Part shown: positions 10,987 through 22,860 of the stretch, piece after piece
How the letters are laid out: each line of letters opens with the position of its first letter
Numbering within the stretch: position 1 is the first letter of the stretch
Origin: Neoceratodus forsteri
Taxonomy: Eukaryota > Chordata > Ceratodontiformes > Ceratodontidae
Reading direction: 5' to 3'
Assembly: GCA_016271365.2 (NCBI GenBank)
Contig: CM057456.1
Location: 1,391,733,501 to 1,391,797,500 of the forward strand
DNA length: 64,000 nt
Notes under the pieces: generated by a model
Seen by the model: the letters and a program-made list of their open reading frames with translations, nothing else
The model's database searches: none
What the model was told of the DNA's origin: nothing
Program-made: the position numbers and the translations under genes

Positions 10987-11473
10987 AAAAACACAGAAGT
11001 TGTTGACAGATAAGGACCTCTTGGCCCACCTACTCTGCCCTATATTCCCTACATACTATGCCACTGCAGACTCTATCTGATCTTCAGTCTTCTGCGCCCC
11101 CCCCCCGCCTTACTTCTAAGGTCGCCTTGTGTCTATCCCATGCATGCTTGAATCCTGTTACCGTTTTAACACCCATTACCTCTGCTGGGGGGCTGTTCCA
11201 GGTGTCCGCCACCCTCTTGGTGAAGAAGTATTTCCTCACATCTCCTCTGAGCCCCCCCTCCCCCCAGCTTCATAGTGTGACCCCTTGTCCTGGAGCATCT
11301 TATTCTATGGAAAGAGTTACTTTTCTGCACCTTATTAATACCTCTGAGGTATTGGAACATTTCTATCATATCCCTCCTTTCCCACCTTTCCTCTAGAGTA
11401 CATATTTAGTTCCTTGAGTCTTTCATCATAGGGTTTATGATGCAGGCACTGCACCATTTGGTAGCCCTCTTTT

Positions 11474-11960
11474 ATTTTGAAGTCACTGCCCCTGCCCGCT
11501 GCGCTGCTCCCTCACCTCCCCGTGCTGGGCTGCGGGACAGGCCTCCCTCCCCTATGGACAATGGTCTCAAGCCCTGGCTTACCACCCCAGGTGAGACCAC
11601 GGAGTGATACCCACCCCCGCAGACACAAATCGCAGCGGGAGTGGCAGCAGGCAGGGCATCAAGGACACGGGATGGATTTTTAGTAGCTGCTGTGGAAATC
11701 CCTGGGGGCAGGGACATGCAATGACAGCCAGCATCCACCCCCCTCCCCATGCATGAGGCACTGGCAGCAGCGGTACCCCCAGCCTCCGCCAGAGGTTCGT
11801 AGAGCACCAGACTCTCTTCCGCCTTCCCCCCAGAGAATGAGATCAGTCCCTGGGATGCTCAGTACTTCTCCCCCTGGCCAGCCCTCTGATTCCCGAGGTC
11901 CATCTTCAAACCTGGAATGTTGGCGCCGCAAGTGGACGCCATGCCGCTACACCGGTGGAC
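11474..11960 (-). mobile_element. A-tailed non-autonomous retroposon, copy B
   Basis: A 487-bp insertion in CR1 #1, flanked by a perfect 15-bp direct repeat, TGGTAGCCCTCTTTT, at 11459-11473 and 11961-11975. Read on the minus strand it ends in an A-rich tail (TTCAAAATAAAA). It is homologous along most of its length to the insertion at 57165-57695, with shared blocks near GGTTTGAAGATGGACC, GAGCATCCCA, TCTCATTCTCTGGGGGG and TCATTGCATGTCCC. No coding capacity is conserved between the copies. The A-tail and 15-bp duplication indicate L1-type target-primed insertion. The family was not recognised and is treated as unnamed. Confidence 0.8.
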
Positions 11961-12219
11961 TGGTAGCCCTCTTTTCTACCACCTCTACCCAAACTACGTC
12001 CTTTCAGAGGTGGGGCCTCCAGAACTGAACACAGTACTCGAGGTGGGGTCTTACCAGTGTTCTATACAGTGGTACTACTACCTCCCTCTTTCTGCTGGTG
12101 ATAATCCTCCCTATGCACCCAAGCACCCTACTAGCCTTCCCCACTGCCTTATCACAGTGCTTGGCTACCTTCAGGTCATTAGAAATGATTACTGTTAGGT
12201 CTCTTTTCCTGTTTTGTAG

Positions 12220-12415
12220 ATCTTACTTCGAGAAACAGCTCTTGCAGCAGGTAACACCATTTGGACTGAAGCCAGCAGGTGCCAGGACCCCATGGAAAAA
12301 TTCAGGCTAGCAGTATCCAGCGGGGGACTGCCCCCGACGTCATCCCCTCCCCAACGTCAGGCATCACATAAAAGGGAGCAATCCCCCAGCATCCCCAGTT
12401 CTTTTCCTGCCGTCG
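12220..12415 (+). repeat. DIRS copy B left inverted terminal repeat
   Basis: Begins ATCTTACTTCGAGAAACAGC exactly as copy A. It keeps GGACCCCATGG, GCTAGCAGTATCCAGC and the TATA-like CACATAAAAGGGAGC, and it pairs with 17529-17741. Confidence 0.85.
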
Positions 12416-12498
12416 ACTAGCCAGAATCGGCCTCATGGATGCCTGAACAGACGAACGACGCGTGAAATCTTTAAAAATCCTTTTTCCACAATTACTCC

Positions 12499-14610
12499 AT
12501 GTCTATTTCTCCTACTCCTCTTGAAGGACACCCCTCTAAGTGTGCCTGCGGCAAGCAGATCCCTTTTGCTGATCATCATTTGGCTTGCGTGAGGTGTCTG
12601 GGCCCGGAGCACGATACCTAGGCCTGTTCTATCTACCAGCAATTTAATAGCAGGACCTGGATCCGCTGCCAAAAGGCCCTTCAGGGGTTTCTTCGTGAGG
12701 AGAAACTTAAGAAAATGAAAAAGAGACCTTCCTCCAAAGGGGAATCCTCTCATACATCTGGCAAACACCAGGACAAGCATCGGGACTCGAGTAGGTCGAG
12801 ATCCCTGAGCCGGGCCTCAGAGTCTAGGGCCAGCTCCAGCTCCGCGCAGTCTGATCGATCGCCTTCCCGGGCTTGCTCCCAGCCATGCTGCCCCCTTAAG
12901 GTAAGGTCTTCAGGGGGCTCCTCAGCCTCTCTGCACCCACTCAAGACTACTCGGGCACCCGACTGTGCCACCCGACCAGGATCCTCAGACCGGCATAAGA
13001 CTAAGTCTTCCTCTAAATCCAGCGAGGCATCAGACCGACACCAGGACACCGACCTCAGGTCCGTCTCCCAACCTGCAAAAGAAAGGAAGACCTCAGAGCT
13101 GATGTCCCTTAAGCGGATGTCTGAGTTGAAGAAGGCGTCTGACCTGGCACCCACCAAACAGACTACAGAACCGATGCCCGCACCACTGACGCTGGTTGAC
13201 ACCGGACGTCAGGGATCTTCAGGAGAAGAGGTCACCACACCGCCTGATGATCAGACTGGTGAAACGGAGGATGCCGGCTTGCCCAGGGAACTGTCGCCAG
13301 ATCTGGTGGTTCCCCAGGACCCGACTTCCACTCCCGGCGACAGACCCACACTGATGCCAGGTCCGTCATTGGGCATGAATATATAGGAGGTAAAAGACCT
13401 GTTCACCTTGTGGTGGGAGACCATTAAAAAGGATGTGGTTCCCACCAAGCCTCTTCCGACTCCATCACCTACACCTCCTCCTCGAGGCACTGAAGGTTCA
13501 AGAACCCCGACCCCTAAGGATCCAACTCCACCTCCTAGGGGCAGGTCCAGAGAGAGAAATAGACATCCATCACGGTCTCCCTCAGGGTCTCCTAGCCCTA
13601 AACGACCCAGAGGTAGAGGCAGACAACACTCTCCATGGGATGACTCCAGGCTGGATACGTCCAACACTTCCAGGTCTCCATCCCCCTTTAGTCCCCCATC
13701 ACCAGACCCACAAAACCTTCCCAGGTCACCACTGGATGATCCCTCATTTTCAGAAATCACAAGGCACATCCAGGAGACTGATGATTTAGACCCCGAGAGA
13801 CAACGCCTTGCCTGTTATCTCAGGCAAAAAGTTCTGAAGCCTGGGGTGGTCCCACCTTTAGTAGATGCCTTTACTGACATCACCAAGGCTGCTTGGAAGC
13901 GTCCACATTCGACTCCAGCTGTTCTAAAAAAGGCTAACAAGCCTCTACAGGGCTCCGTTGGAAGGCCCACATTTGGCACAACAACCCCAGGCCGATTCCC
14001 TGGTCATTACAGCATCTCATGATCAGTCTCTGCGGCCTCAACAACTGAGTACCCAGCCTCCGGACCAGGAATCTAAGCAGTTAGATTCCATGGGAAGATG
14101 CATGTGTGTGGCTCCTACATGCTCTATAAGGTATCTGAACTACCTGATGTACATGGTGCAGTTTCAGAACGCCCTTTGGGAACAGGGCCAAGACCTTATG
14201 AAGGATTTCCCAGATGGTGATAAGAAGGATGAATTGCTCAACCTCCTTTGGACTGGGTCAGATGTGGGGACCCAGGTTCTCTGAGCTGCCTACGATTCAG
14301 TGGACTCGGCAGCCAGGGGAGCAGCCTCAGGCGTTTGTCTCCTGAGACACTCTTGGCTGAGAGTCTCCGGCTTTACCCTGGACGTCCAGAAGAACATCCT
14401 GGATGTCCCTTATAATGGAGCTGTCCTGTTTGGTGAGGAATCCAAAAGGGTCATCACCAAGCTATAGAACACCAGGAAGGCAGTCCGGACTGTACAGGCT
14501 ATGTACAGGCCCAAATCTGGTTCTTTTTGTAGGGACCAGAACCATTTTCGCTACCGGCAACAGCCACGTTCTGGCCAGCAACCCAGGGGCAACTTCGGTC
14601 ATAAAGATTA
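12499..14610 (+). pseudogene. DIRS copy B gag-like gene, broken
   Basis: Starts at an ATG in the same relative place as copy A (MSISPTPLEGHPSKCACG). The N-terminal Cys block is cut by a stop (GPEHDT then TAG) and one Cys is replaced (SIYQQF). The Ser/Arg-rich stretch follows (SRSLSRASESRASSS, PSRACSQPCCPLKVRSSGG), a double stop at about 13384, then the Pro-rich segment (PTPSPTPPP, RGRSRERNRHPSRS) and the C-terminal domain, shifting frame near 13960 (LNYLMYMVQFQNALWEQGQD) and again later. A structural role in the element's particle is presumed by analogy with other gag proteins. Confidence 0.8.
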
Positions 14611-14639
14611 AGCCAAGTTCCCTGCGGGCGAGGGCCCAA

Positions 14640-16110
14640 AACACCCTAAGGCCGCCCAGCCCACAGGGTCCAACTCCATCACAGCATAACTCCTTCTTGG
14701 CCCCCCCCCTCCTCTAGATCAAAGGGTCGAGAAGGTCAGGGGTCGCATCTCTCATCACCTTTCGGGATGGCAGAGGATAACCTACGATCGGTGGGTGTTA
14801 CAGTTGGTAAATCGAGGACACTCTATCGAGTTCCTCGACCATCCCACCATCCTGACCTCCCCTGCTGTCCTGCTATTCGGGTCAGCATGCCCTGCTCATC
14901 CAGTAGGAGATCTTGGCTCTCCTGGACAAGGAAGCCATAGAATATGTTCCACTGAACCAGAGAGGAAAAGGTTATTATTCTCACTTCTTCCTGGTTCCAA
15001 AGAAACCGGGGGACTTGCCCCCCGATTTTAGATCTCAGCGACCTCAACACCTTTGTGTTGTACAAGCGCTTTGGCACGCTTATTCCCATGCTCAAAGAGG
15101 GCGCATGGCTGGCATCACTGGACATGCAGGACGCCCATCTACATCTCCCGATCGCTCGAATGCATCAAAAGTTCCTGCGTTTTGAGTTTATGGGACACCA
15201 CTACCAGTTCTGAGTCCTCCCCTTTGGACTGTCTTTGGCACCTCAGGTGTTCTTGAAGTGTATGGCAGTAGCTCTCAGGAGGTGGGGCCACTATGTGTTT
15301 CCATACCTAGATGACTGGCTTCTCATGGCATCCTCACGGGATGCCATGATGTCTGTGCTCCAGGATATCTGTTCCCTCTTCCAATCGTTGGGCATCACCA
15401 TCAACCAGGAGAAGTCACACCTTGTCCCGTCTCAGAATTTGCAGTTTATAGGGGCAATTCTGGACACCACTCGAGGGATGGCATTCCTTCCTCAGGACAG
15501 GGTGGAACGAATCAGATCCCTCATAAGGGATATAATGGAAAAGAAACCGGTACCAGCCAGGACCGTTCTTTGCCTGCTCGGACACATGGCAGCTGCCATT
15601 GCAACGGTCCCCCTAGCTCGACTCCATATGCGGGTCACCCAATGGATGTTACGAGCCCAATGGGACCAGAAGCAAGATCATCTGCAGCATCCAGTCTGGA
15701 TCACGAATGCCGTCATCTGAAAAACTGGCACTGGTGACTTGTCCCAGATCATCTATCAACGGGAGTCCCCTTCACTTCACCTCCTCCTTCAGTAACTCTC
15801 TCTATGAATGCCTCGGGGTCAGGATGGGGAGCTCATCTCAACAGGGTCAGGACTCAGGGCTCCTGGTCGTCTCTAGAATCTCACCTTCACATAAACATTC
15901 TAGAGATGAGAGCCATCCTGTACGCCCTACAGGCTTTTCAGTTGGCGATTCCACCGGGTACTCTCCTGGTACCAACAGACAGTACTGTGGTGATATATTA
16001 TCTCAACAAGCAAGGAGGCACTCATTCCTACCCCCCTTTGCAGGGAGGCCCAGAGGGTTTGGAATTGGGTACTACAACACGGTGCACAAATAATTGCAGT
16101 ACATGTTCCC
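14640..16110 (+). pseudogene. DIRS copy B reverse transcriptase-RNase H, broken and truncated
   Basis: Readable blocks are QLVNRGHSIEFLDHP, GYYSHFFLVPKKPGD, VFPYLDDWLLMASS (intact YLDD), SLGITINQEKSHLVPSQ and LCLLGHMAAAIATVPLARL, ending at a stop after ITNAVI (15718). The RNase H part follows in another frame: MNASGSGWGAHL, HLHINILEMRAILYALQAF and STVVIYYLNKQ. It runs straight from the HVPG codons into sequence that in copy A lies 188 bp further on, so the RNase H C-terminus and the PELDLFASP segment are deleted. In the DD part of YLDD this copy is closer to the family norm than copy A. Confidence 0.85.
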
Positions 16111-16379
16111 GGAGTGAGATGCATTGTCCCTTTCTTGGACGGGCAGGTTCTTCTACGCTTTCCCGCCCTTTCCTTTGATCCAGTGGGTTCTTTTGAAGCT
16201 CCAACAAGAGCACCCATCTCTCCTTATGATAGCGCCCTTTTGGCCCAGGCAAATTTGGTTTCTCTCTTTCATCAACTGGCACAGGAACCTCTAGTGCCTC
16301 TGCCATTCAGCTCTCACCTTCTGTCCCAGGAGGCAGGCTCCTTGGTCCACCTGGATCTTTGGTCGCTGAACCTGCATGC

Positions 16380-17197
16380 ATGGCTCCTAAGGACATAGCA
16401 GTCCTGAGATACGGGGTCTCTCAGGAAGTTGCAGTTCAACTAGAGGCTTCCCATGCCTTTTTGCATGGTGTCCTGCATTTGAGATCTCCCATCAAAGACC
16501 CGATTCCACCTTGGGATCTTCCCTTTGTTCTAGAGCAGCTTACACTGCCTCCATTTGAACCAGCTGCGGATTGCGAGCTGCGTCTCTTCGCTTGGGAGAC
16601 ACTCTTTTTAGTTGCCATTACTTCTGCCAGAAGAATTTCTGAGTTTCATGCACTGATATGCAAGGATCCTTATCTAGTTTTTCACAAGGACAGGCTGTCC
16701 TTAAGAACAAATCCTAAGTTCCTTCCTAAAGAGGTCTCGGCTATCACACTCAACCAGGACATTGGCCTTCTGGTGTACTACCCCAATCATTCTAACATGG
16801 GATAAGCCATGTTATACACTCTGGATGTGCATAGGAGCCTCAGATACTATCTGGCCAGATCCAGAGCCATCACAAGTTGGACCAGCTCTTTGTTTCCTTC
16901 GCACACAGGATGAAGGGTACACCAGTATCCAACCATTCGCTTTCCAGATGGTTCGTGAAATGTATCTCGTTCTGTTACCAGAAGCGCAACAAACCTTTAC
17001 CGGGACCGGTAAAAGGTCATTCTATGAGGGGGGTAGCTACCTCCTTTGCTGCACTCCAGAACATCTCCATGTCAGCCATCTATGTGGCAGCAGCCTGGAG
17101 CACTGTACACACCTTCATCAGGCATTACAGTCTGGATATTGCCTCTAGGCGCAAGGCAGGTTTCGGCTTGGCAGTTCTTCAGGGACTTTTGTCCTGA
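16380..17197 (+). pseudogene. DIRS copy B tyrosine recombinase, N-terminally deleted
   Basis: The frame runs from MAPKDIAVLRYGVSQEVAV straight into FLHGVLHLRSPIKDP, so about 80 residues of the core-binding domain present in copy A are missing. The catalytic part keeps ITSARRISEFHALICKDPY (in frame here, unlike copy A), then shifts near 16800. It keeps KGHSMRGVATSFAAL (HxxR box) and TFIRHYSLDIAS (Tyr nucleophile). It cannot be functional given the deletion and frameshift. Confidence 0.87.
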
Positions 17198-17261
17198 AAT
17201 CTGACCAGCATCTCTCCTATCCTCCTCCCGATAAGGAAGTAGTTCCCTAACTGCTTGGGAA

Positions 17262-17383
17262 TCAGTCCACGAGGGAGTTCTTCCTGCAAGAGCTGCTGTT
17301 TCAAGTAAGATAGTACAGTTACGTAAGAACTTACCGTAACAGTAGATATTCAAGAACAGCTCTTGCAGCAGGTAATTTCCCTC
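17262..17383 (+). repeat. DIRS copy B internal complementary region
   Basis: Contains the fused complements of both ends (GTTTCAAGTAAGAT / AGTACAGTTACGTAAGAA), the same junction as in copy A. Confidence 0.83.
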
Positions 17384-17528
17384 CCACCTTCCCCTCTGGA
17401 GGATGAGTCTTCTGACCAAGTTTCTAGGCTACAGTGTCTTTGACACCATTTTACTACAAACCTTTCTTTGGAAGCGGATCCTCGGTCTCCCCTTCAGATG
17501 TCACCTTTGGGCCAGGAGTCTCCAGCGG

Positions 17529-17741
17529 GAGAACTGAAGATGCTGGGGGACCGCCCCCTTTTATGTGAAGCCTGACGTCGGGGAGGGGCCGACGGTGAGG
17601 GCAGTCCCCCGCTGGATACTGCTAGCTGGAATTTTTCCGTGGGGTCCTTGTGCCTGCCTGCTTCAGTCCAAATGGTGTAACCTGCTGCAAGAGCTGTTCT
17701 CGAAGATCTACTGTTACGGTAAGTTCTTACATAATTGTACT
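17529..17741 (+). repeat. DIRS copy B right inverted terminal repeat
   Basis: Complement of the left repeat (CCCCCTTTTATGTGAAGCC, CTGCTAGCTGGAATTTTTCC). It ends CTTACATAATTGTACT, then CR1 sequence resumes. Confidence 0.85.
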
Positions 17742-17960
17742 TTGCTAATACCTCCCTGCTCAATTTGAACGTTGCCCCTGGGTTTCTGTGCTCAGAGTGC
17801 ATGATTTTTCCCTTTTTTTTTTTGCATTGAAACCCATTTCCTTGACCATTTTTCCAGCTTTTTCAGATCATCCCTCATTCTTCCCTCTCCCTGTCCTTTC
17901 CCGGTGTGTCCATTGTGTTGCAGATTTTTGTGTCCTCCGTGAACAGGCATACTGTCTCTT

Positions 17961-18585
17961 CTAGCTCTTTTGAATTTCGCTAACAAAGCTATTGAAGAGG
18001 ACTGGGTCTAGTATTGGCCCCTTGTGGCACCTGTCTGTCACCTTGCCTTCTCCAGAGTGGACACCATTTACCACCACCCTCTGACTCCTATCGCTTAGCC
18101 AACTTCTTACCCATTTTACTACTTTTGGACCAACTCCTAAGTTGCCCAGCTTGCTCACCAGTCTTCTGTGTGGAACGATGTTGAAGGCCTTACTAAAATC
18201 CAGGTAGGCCACATCTACCGCTCCTCCCTGATCCACTTCCCTGGTCACCCAGTCAAAAAACTCGATCAAGTTGTCTGGCAAGACCTCCCCCTGTGAAACC
18301 ATGTTGCCTTGGATCCTATAATCCACTGGTTACAAGGTATTTTACAATCCTTTCCTTCAATAGCAATTCCATTACTTTACCCAATACCGAAGTCAGGCTG
18401 ACAGGTCTGTAATTTCCTGCCTCCTCCCTAGTTCCACTTTTGTGTAGTGGGACCACATCTGCCCTCCTCCAGTCCCCAAGCACCTCCTCTGTTTTTAGTG
18501 ACAAGTCGAACAGAGCTTTCAGATGTGCAGCCAGCACCTCCTTGAGCTCCCCCAGTATCCTACGATGCACCCCGTCAGGTCGCAT
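17961..18585 (-). pseudogene. CR1 #1 reverse transcriptase fragment
   Basis: On the minus strand: DGVHRRILGELKEVLAAHL, GDWRRADVVPLHKSG, GNYRPVSLTSVLGKVMELLL, LIEFFDWVTREVDQGG, VDVAYLDFSKAFNIVPHRRL (first catalytic Asp region) and LSDRSQRVVVNG. These are CR1 RT blocks 1-4. The YADD part is lost in the frame breaks toward the DIRS insertion. A frameshift separates the two halves near 18320. Confidence 0.85.
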
Positions 18586-18651
18586 TGCCTTGTCTACTTT
18601 AAATTATGCTAGTTCCTTGAGGATTGTCTCTTCTGTAAAAGGACTAGTGTC

Positions 18652-20409
18652 TGTCACAAACGCACTCCACAGGTCAGGCTCTCTGCTCCCACAGTGCCAA
18701 CCTTTAGAGCACAATAGTGTGAACAGGTAACAGACAGGGTAACCCTCCTGTCTGCTTTTGGGTCTGAATCACCTGTAATCTCAAGTTCTGGGGGGATTCA
18801 AACTGTCAACCTTATGCTAGCGTACCCAAATATAGAGGCTCAGATAATATTCTGTTCAGGTTGAAGCAATATATAATTTGCCTAAGGGCACCTAACCAGT
18901 ATCCAGAATGAACCCTTAAAACTCTGTAAGAAACCTTAGGTATATTTTACCTTTTACCAAGCTTAGTAACACCATCAAGCTGTTGAACAGTTGTCAAACT
19001 TAACCACCTACACGTCACATGCAAAAAGAACTGACAGACACCCAGGCAGTCTTTCAAAGAAAAGGGTCTTTACTAGAAGATGATAAAAATATGAAAAAAA
19101 GATAAAAATATGAAAAAAAATGTAAACAGTGAGCAATATATCAAAGAGCTCACAATCACATAAAAGAACAAGGGAAAATTACAAAACAAAACTCCTACCA
19201 CAATACTTATTTATTTTATTTGTTTATTTCAATCTAGGATTAGAAAGTACCTTTGAACACAGTGGAGCTCATTTACAAAGGTTCCACATCAGTAATGGGG
19301 AGGGGGTTACAAAACAGACAGAGTACAAAGCACAATAACATGTACAGGTAATATCAAATACAGCAAGCAGCAGAACAGTACAATACATAGTAAACATAGG
19401 TGATTGAAGTTAGATACATAGTTGGCATTCTAGGACTTTATAGGTGGCATTGGGACGAGTAATCCCATTTGAAAATCGGAAGGATGAGTCAGGGGATGAA
19501 GAATAGCAGCAGGACAGAGAACAAGGGGGGATGCAGCCAGGCAGCATTGTCAAGCATGTTGAGTGAGGCAGGAAGGGGTAGAATGGGTGGGAATGGGGGA
19601 AAGCACAGAAGAAGGTGACAGGAGAGAGGGGATGGTGAGGTGTGGGGAAAGGGAGGGAAGAGGGAAGGGGGAGGAAGAAAGGTGTGGAAAAGAGTCAGTC
19701 AGAGGTCATAGTTAGTGGGACAGAGTAGAAGGGTCAGGACGTGACAGGTAGGGGGGAGAGTGAGAGAGGCGATTGAGCAGGGGAGGAAGGATGCAGCCGG
19801 GGGCCTTGTCGAGAATACATTTAGATATTTGCTATCTATGGTATTGCCTCTGGAAGTGCTTTTAGTTAGATAAGAGAACTGTTTCTCTTGGAGTCCCAAA
19901 ATAATATGACATACATTTTGTTTAAACTCTGTGTCTCCACACCCCTTCCGTGAGTCATCTAGCTCCTTCTTTTTGAATATAAAATTACAAACATGATTTC
20001 TTACCAGGAGATATTTTAAATAATGTAAACATCAGCAAAAACTCATTTCCTAAATGATGAGTCTTTGATCAACCAGTTTGTTTGAGGTTTACAACCAGCA
20101 GTCCATCATCCAGGTGTGAGATAACCAACAGGAATCAGCTAAATGACGTCCTTTCCTGATGTAATAAAATTCGTATTTAAGTTCTAACTTCAAAAGCAGC
20201 AGCAGGTGATGAGGGCCATAAACTGTGTCTCTAGAAGGATGTTCCAATTAACTGTTCCCTTCTGGTCTGTTTAATTACATCCTGGTTTCAGCTGATGACA
20301 CCTTGTAATTTAAAGGGCCAAATCTCACAGACTGACATTTCATACACTGACCATTTATTTATAATATCAATATCATACAATAATCATAACCAGCTGACCA
20401 AGCGTCACA
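18652..20409 (-). repeat. Gypsy 3' LTR (carries a LINE fragment)
   Basis: Without the insert at 19207-19813 and its duplication it is about 1146 bp, close to the other LTR's net ~1138 bp. By eye there are about 14 differences in the first ~185 bases, so the element is not young. Confidence 0.88.
19207..19813 (-). mobile_element. 5'-truncated LINE 3' fragment inside the gypsy LTR
   Basis: Flanked by AATAC on both sides (19202-19206 and 19814-19818); the other LTR has the uninterrupted site. It begins TTATTTATTTTATTTG and resembles the 3' part of the LINE at 56594 (TTTACARAGGTTCYACATCA), followed by a purine-rich stretch. No coding part survives. Confidence 0.75.
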
Positions 20410-20427
20410 GTCCTCCCCACCTAGACT
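20410..20427 (-). promoter_or_regulatory. Polypurine tract of the gypsy element
   Basis: The minus strand reads AGGTGGGGAGGAC directly before the 3' LTR, the usual plus-strand primer site. Confidence 0.65.
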
Positions 20428-20476
20428 GAATTTGCGGGCTCTATACCCTGCATGGAATGAACTCCCTAAGTCAGTT

Positions 20477-20952
20477 CACTCCTCATATAGACGCGACAAG
20501 CCATCTGCGTTCTGATTGGTGGCTCCAGCCCTATGTAAGATCGTCATGTCATACCCTTACAAGGCAAGACTCCATCTTAATAGTCTACCATTCATTTTTC
20601 CAATTTGTGTCAGCCAAACCAGGGGGTTGTGGTCAGTTTGTACCTCAAACTGGTGCCCATATAAGTATAGCTCTAATTTCTTTAGGGCCCACACTATGGC
20701 AAGACACTCTTTTTCCACAGTAGAGTAAGCCTGCTCCCTGGGAAGTAACTTTTTACTCAGGTAGACAATGGGGTGATCTTTCCCTTGGTTGGATGTCTGA
20801 CTCAGTACTGCCCCAATACCCACATCTGAGGCATCAGTCTGGACTATAAAGGGTCTGCTATAGTCAGGACTTGTCAATACAGGAGCACTGCACAGTGCCT
20901 CCTTCAGTCTGGTAAAGGTTTTTTCACAGGCTGGTTCCCAGGTTATTTTCTT
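20477..20952 (-). pseudogene. Gypsy RNase H domain
   Basis: On the minus strand: ITWEPACEKTFTRLKEALCS, FIVQTDASDVGIGAVLSQ (first Asp), STVEKECLAIVWALKKLELY (Glu), FEVQTDHNPLVWLTQ (Asp) and NADGLSR at the end. It closes at a stop just before the polypurine tract, so RNase H is the last domain of pol. It was cut from RT by a CR1 insertion; removing the insertion joins ...SDLVKK to ITWEP in frame. A stop interrupts it after RWSLAL. Confidence 0.88.
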
Positions 20953-22853
20953 AGAAACATAGACTTTGACGGCAGATAAGGACCACTTGGCCCACCTAGT
21001 CTGCTCATTTCCCCTACCTAAAGGATACACTGCAGATCCTAGTTAACCAACAGCCTATTTCTTCCTACCCCTACAAGAACTGCCTTATGTCTGTCTCATG
21101 CATTCTTGAATTCTCCCACAGTTTTAGACCCCACAACATCCTCAGGAAGGCTGTTCCATGCGTCCACCACCCTCTGTGTGAAACAATACTTCCTCACATT
21201 GCCCCTGAATCCTTCCCCCTCTATCTTCAGATTGTGTCCCCTTGTTCTTTCACATCTCTTTTTCTGAAAGATGCTACCCTCTTGGACTTTGTTGATTCCA
21301 CTGAGGTACTTAAAAGTTTCTATCATGTCCCCACTCTCCCTCCTTTCCTCAAGGGTATACATATTAAGCTCCTTTAGTCTCTCCTCGTTTGGCTTCTCTT
21401 GCAGACCCTGCACCATTTTAGTTGCCCTCCTCTGGACTGCCTCCATTCTGTCTATGTCCTTGCAGAGATGGGGTCTTCAGAACTGGATGCAGTACTCCAG
21501 ATGGGGTCTCACCAACTGTCTGTACAGGGGTAACAACTTCCTGTTTTCTGCTGGTGATGCCTCTCCCTATACATCTCAGTATCCCCCCAGCCCTCCCTAC
21601 TGCCTTCTCACATTGCTTGCTAACCTTAAGGTCATCTGATATGATTGCCCCAGGTCCCTTTCCATTTCTGTTGTTGTTACTGCCCCATTGTGTAATCTTC
21701 TCCTGGGTTTTTGTTTCACAGGTGCATTATTTTGCACTTCTTTGCATTAAATCCAAGCTGCCATACTTCTGACCATTCCTCCAACCTTGCTAAGTCCCTT
21801 CTCATCCTTTCCACGCCTCCTTGTGTATCAACCCTGTTGCAGATCTTTGCATCATCTGCAAAGAGGCATACTTTTCCTTCCAGTCCCTCTGCAATGTCAC
21901 TTATAAAGACATTAAAAAGGACTGGACCCAGTACTGAACCCTGCTGTATCCCACTAGTAACCCTTCTTTCTTCACAGTGGACTCCATTTACAAATACCTT
22001 CTGTGTCCTGTTTCCCAGCCAATGTTTTACCCAAGCTACAACCCTGGGACCCACTCCCAGGCTGGTTAATTTGATTATTACTCTTTTGCATGGGACTGTG
22101 TCAAATGCCTTGCTAAAGTCTAGGTAGACCGTGTCCACAGCCCCTCACTGGTCTACTACTTTGGTTACCCAGTCAAAGAAATTAATTAGATTCGTCTGAC
22201 ATGACCTTCCCACTGTGAACCCGTGCTGCCTTGGGTCCTGTGCCCCACTGGCCTCTAGGTACTCAACAATTCTTTCCTTCAGAAGTGATTCCATCACTTT
22301 CCCTACCACAGAGGTCAAACTGACAGGCCCTGCTCCCACTTTTGTGAAGGGGAATCACATCCACCTTCCTCCAGTCTTCAGGTACCACACTATCCTCCCA
22401 TGATTTGTAAAAAAGGGTAGTCAGTGGTGTCACTAGTTCTCCCCTTAATTCTTTTAGAATTCTGGGGTGAATTCCATTGCTTTGTCCACCTTCAGTTTTA
22501 GGAGTTCTTTCAGAACCCTTTCTTCTGTGAAAGGACTGGGATGGACCCCCACTATCCAGAGTGCTTCTGTTAATTGGATTAGGCACCTCCCCCCTCCTCC
22601 TCTTTTGTGAATACTGAGCAAAAGTATTCATTCAGTATCCCTGCTTTTTCACTGTCCCTCTCTGCCCACCCACCGTCCTTTCTGTTCAGCCTCACTATCC
22701 CTCCCTTTGTCTTTCTACGCTTCCTGATGTACCTATAAAAGGTTTTATCCCCCTTCTTAACTGAGTTGGCTATCTTTTTCTCAGTTTGGGTCTTTGCTAT
22801 TCTAACTTCCCTCCCTGCTTCCTTCTGCCTTAACTGGTACAGTTAAGGCGTCC
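20953..22853 (-). mobile_element. CR1 LINE #2 inserted in the gypsy pol gene
   Basis: A 1.9-kb 5'-truncated copy with a 7-bp target duplication, TTTTCTT (20946-20952 and 22854-22860). The 3' end reads AGAAACATAGACTTTGACGG on the plus strand, the shared end of the CR1s in this window. The interrupted gypsy frame is restored when it is removed. Confidence 0.9.
21096..22631 (-). pseudogene. CR1 #2 reverse transcriptase, broken
   Basis: Minus strand, N to C: GIHPRILKELRGELVTPLT, PEDWRKVDVIPLHKSGS, VSLTSVVGKVMESLLKERIV, NLINFFDWVTKVVDQ, DTVYLDFSKAFDTVPCKRVI, GIQQGSVLGPVLFNVFISDI, CLFADDAKICNRV (FADD catalytic box) and FNAKKCKIMHL. Then, further left, come the CR1 C-terminal domain MEAVQRRATKMVQGLQEK, ERRESGDMIETFKYLSGIN and VVDAWNSLPEDVVGS. 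Two frameshifts separate the blocks. This is the best-kept CR1 RT in the window. Confidence 0.9.
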
Positions 22854-22860
22854 TTTTCTT

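Larger units (their letters stand above)
12220..17741 (+). mobile_element. DIRS tyrosine-recombinase retrotransposon, copy B (internally deleted)
   Basis: The same family and orientation as copy A, about 460 bp shorter. It sits inside CR1 #1; removing it restores CR1 wording (CCTGTTTTGTAG / TTGCTAATACC) without a target duplication. Relative to copy A it has lost 188 bp in RNase H (between GTG triplets matching 5182-5184 and 5370-5372) and roughly 240 bp from the recombinase N-terminus. Stops are scattered through gag and RT. Confidence 0.92.

Noticed and set aside
18652..20409. Independent unnamed repeat matching 27455-31159
   Set aside because: The pair is explained as LTRs: TG...CA ends, a 5-bp duplication, an adjacent polypurine tract and a gypsy coding region between.
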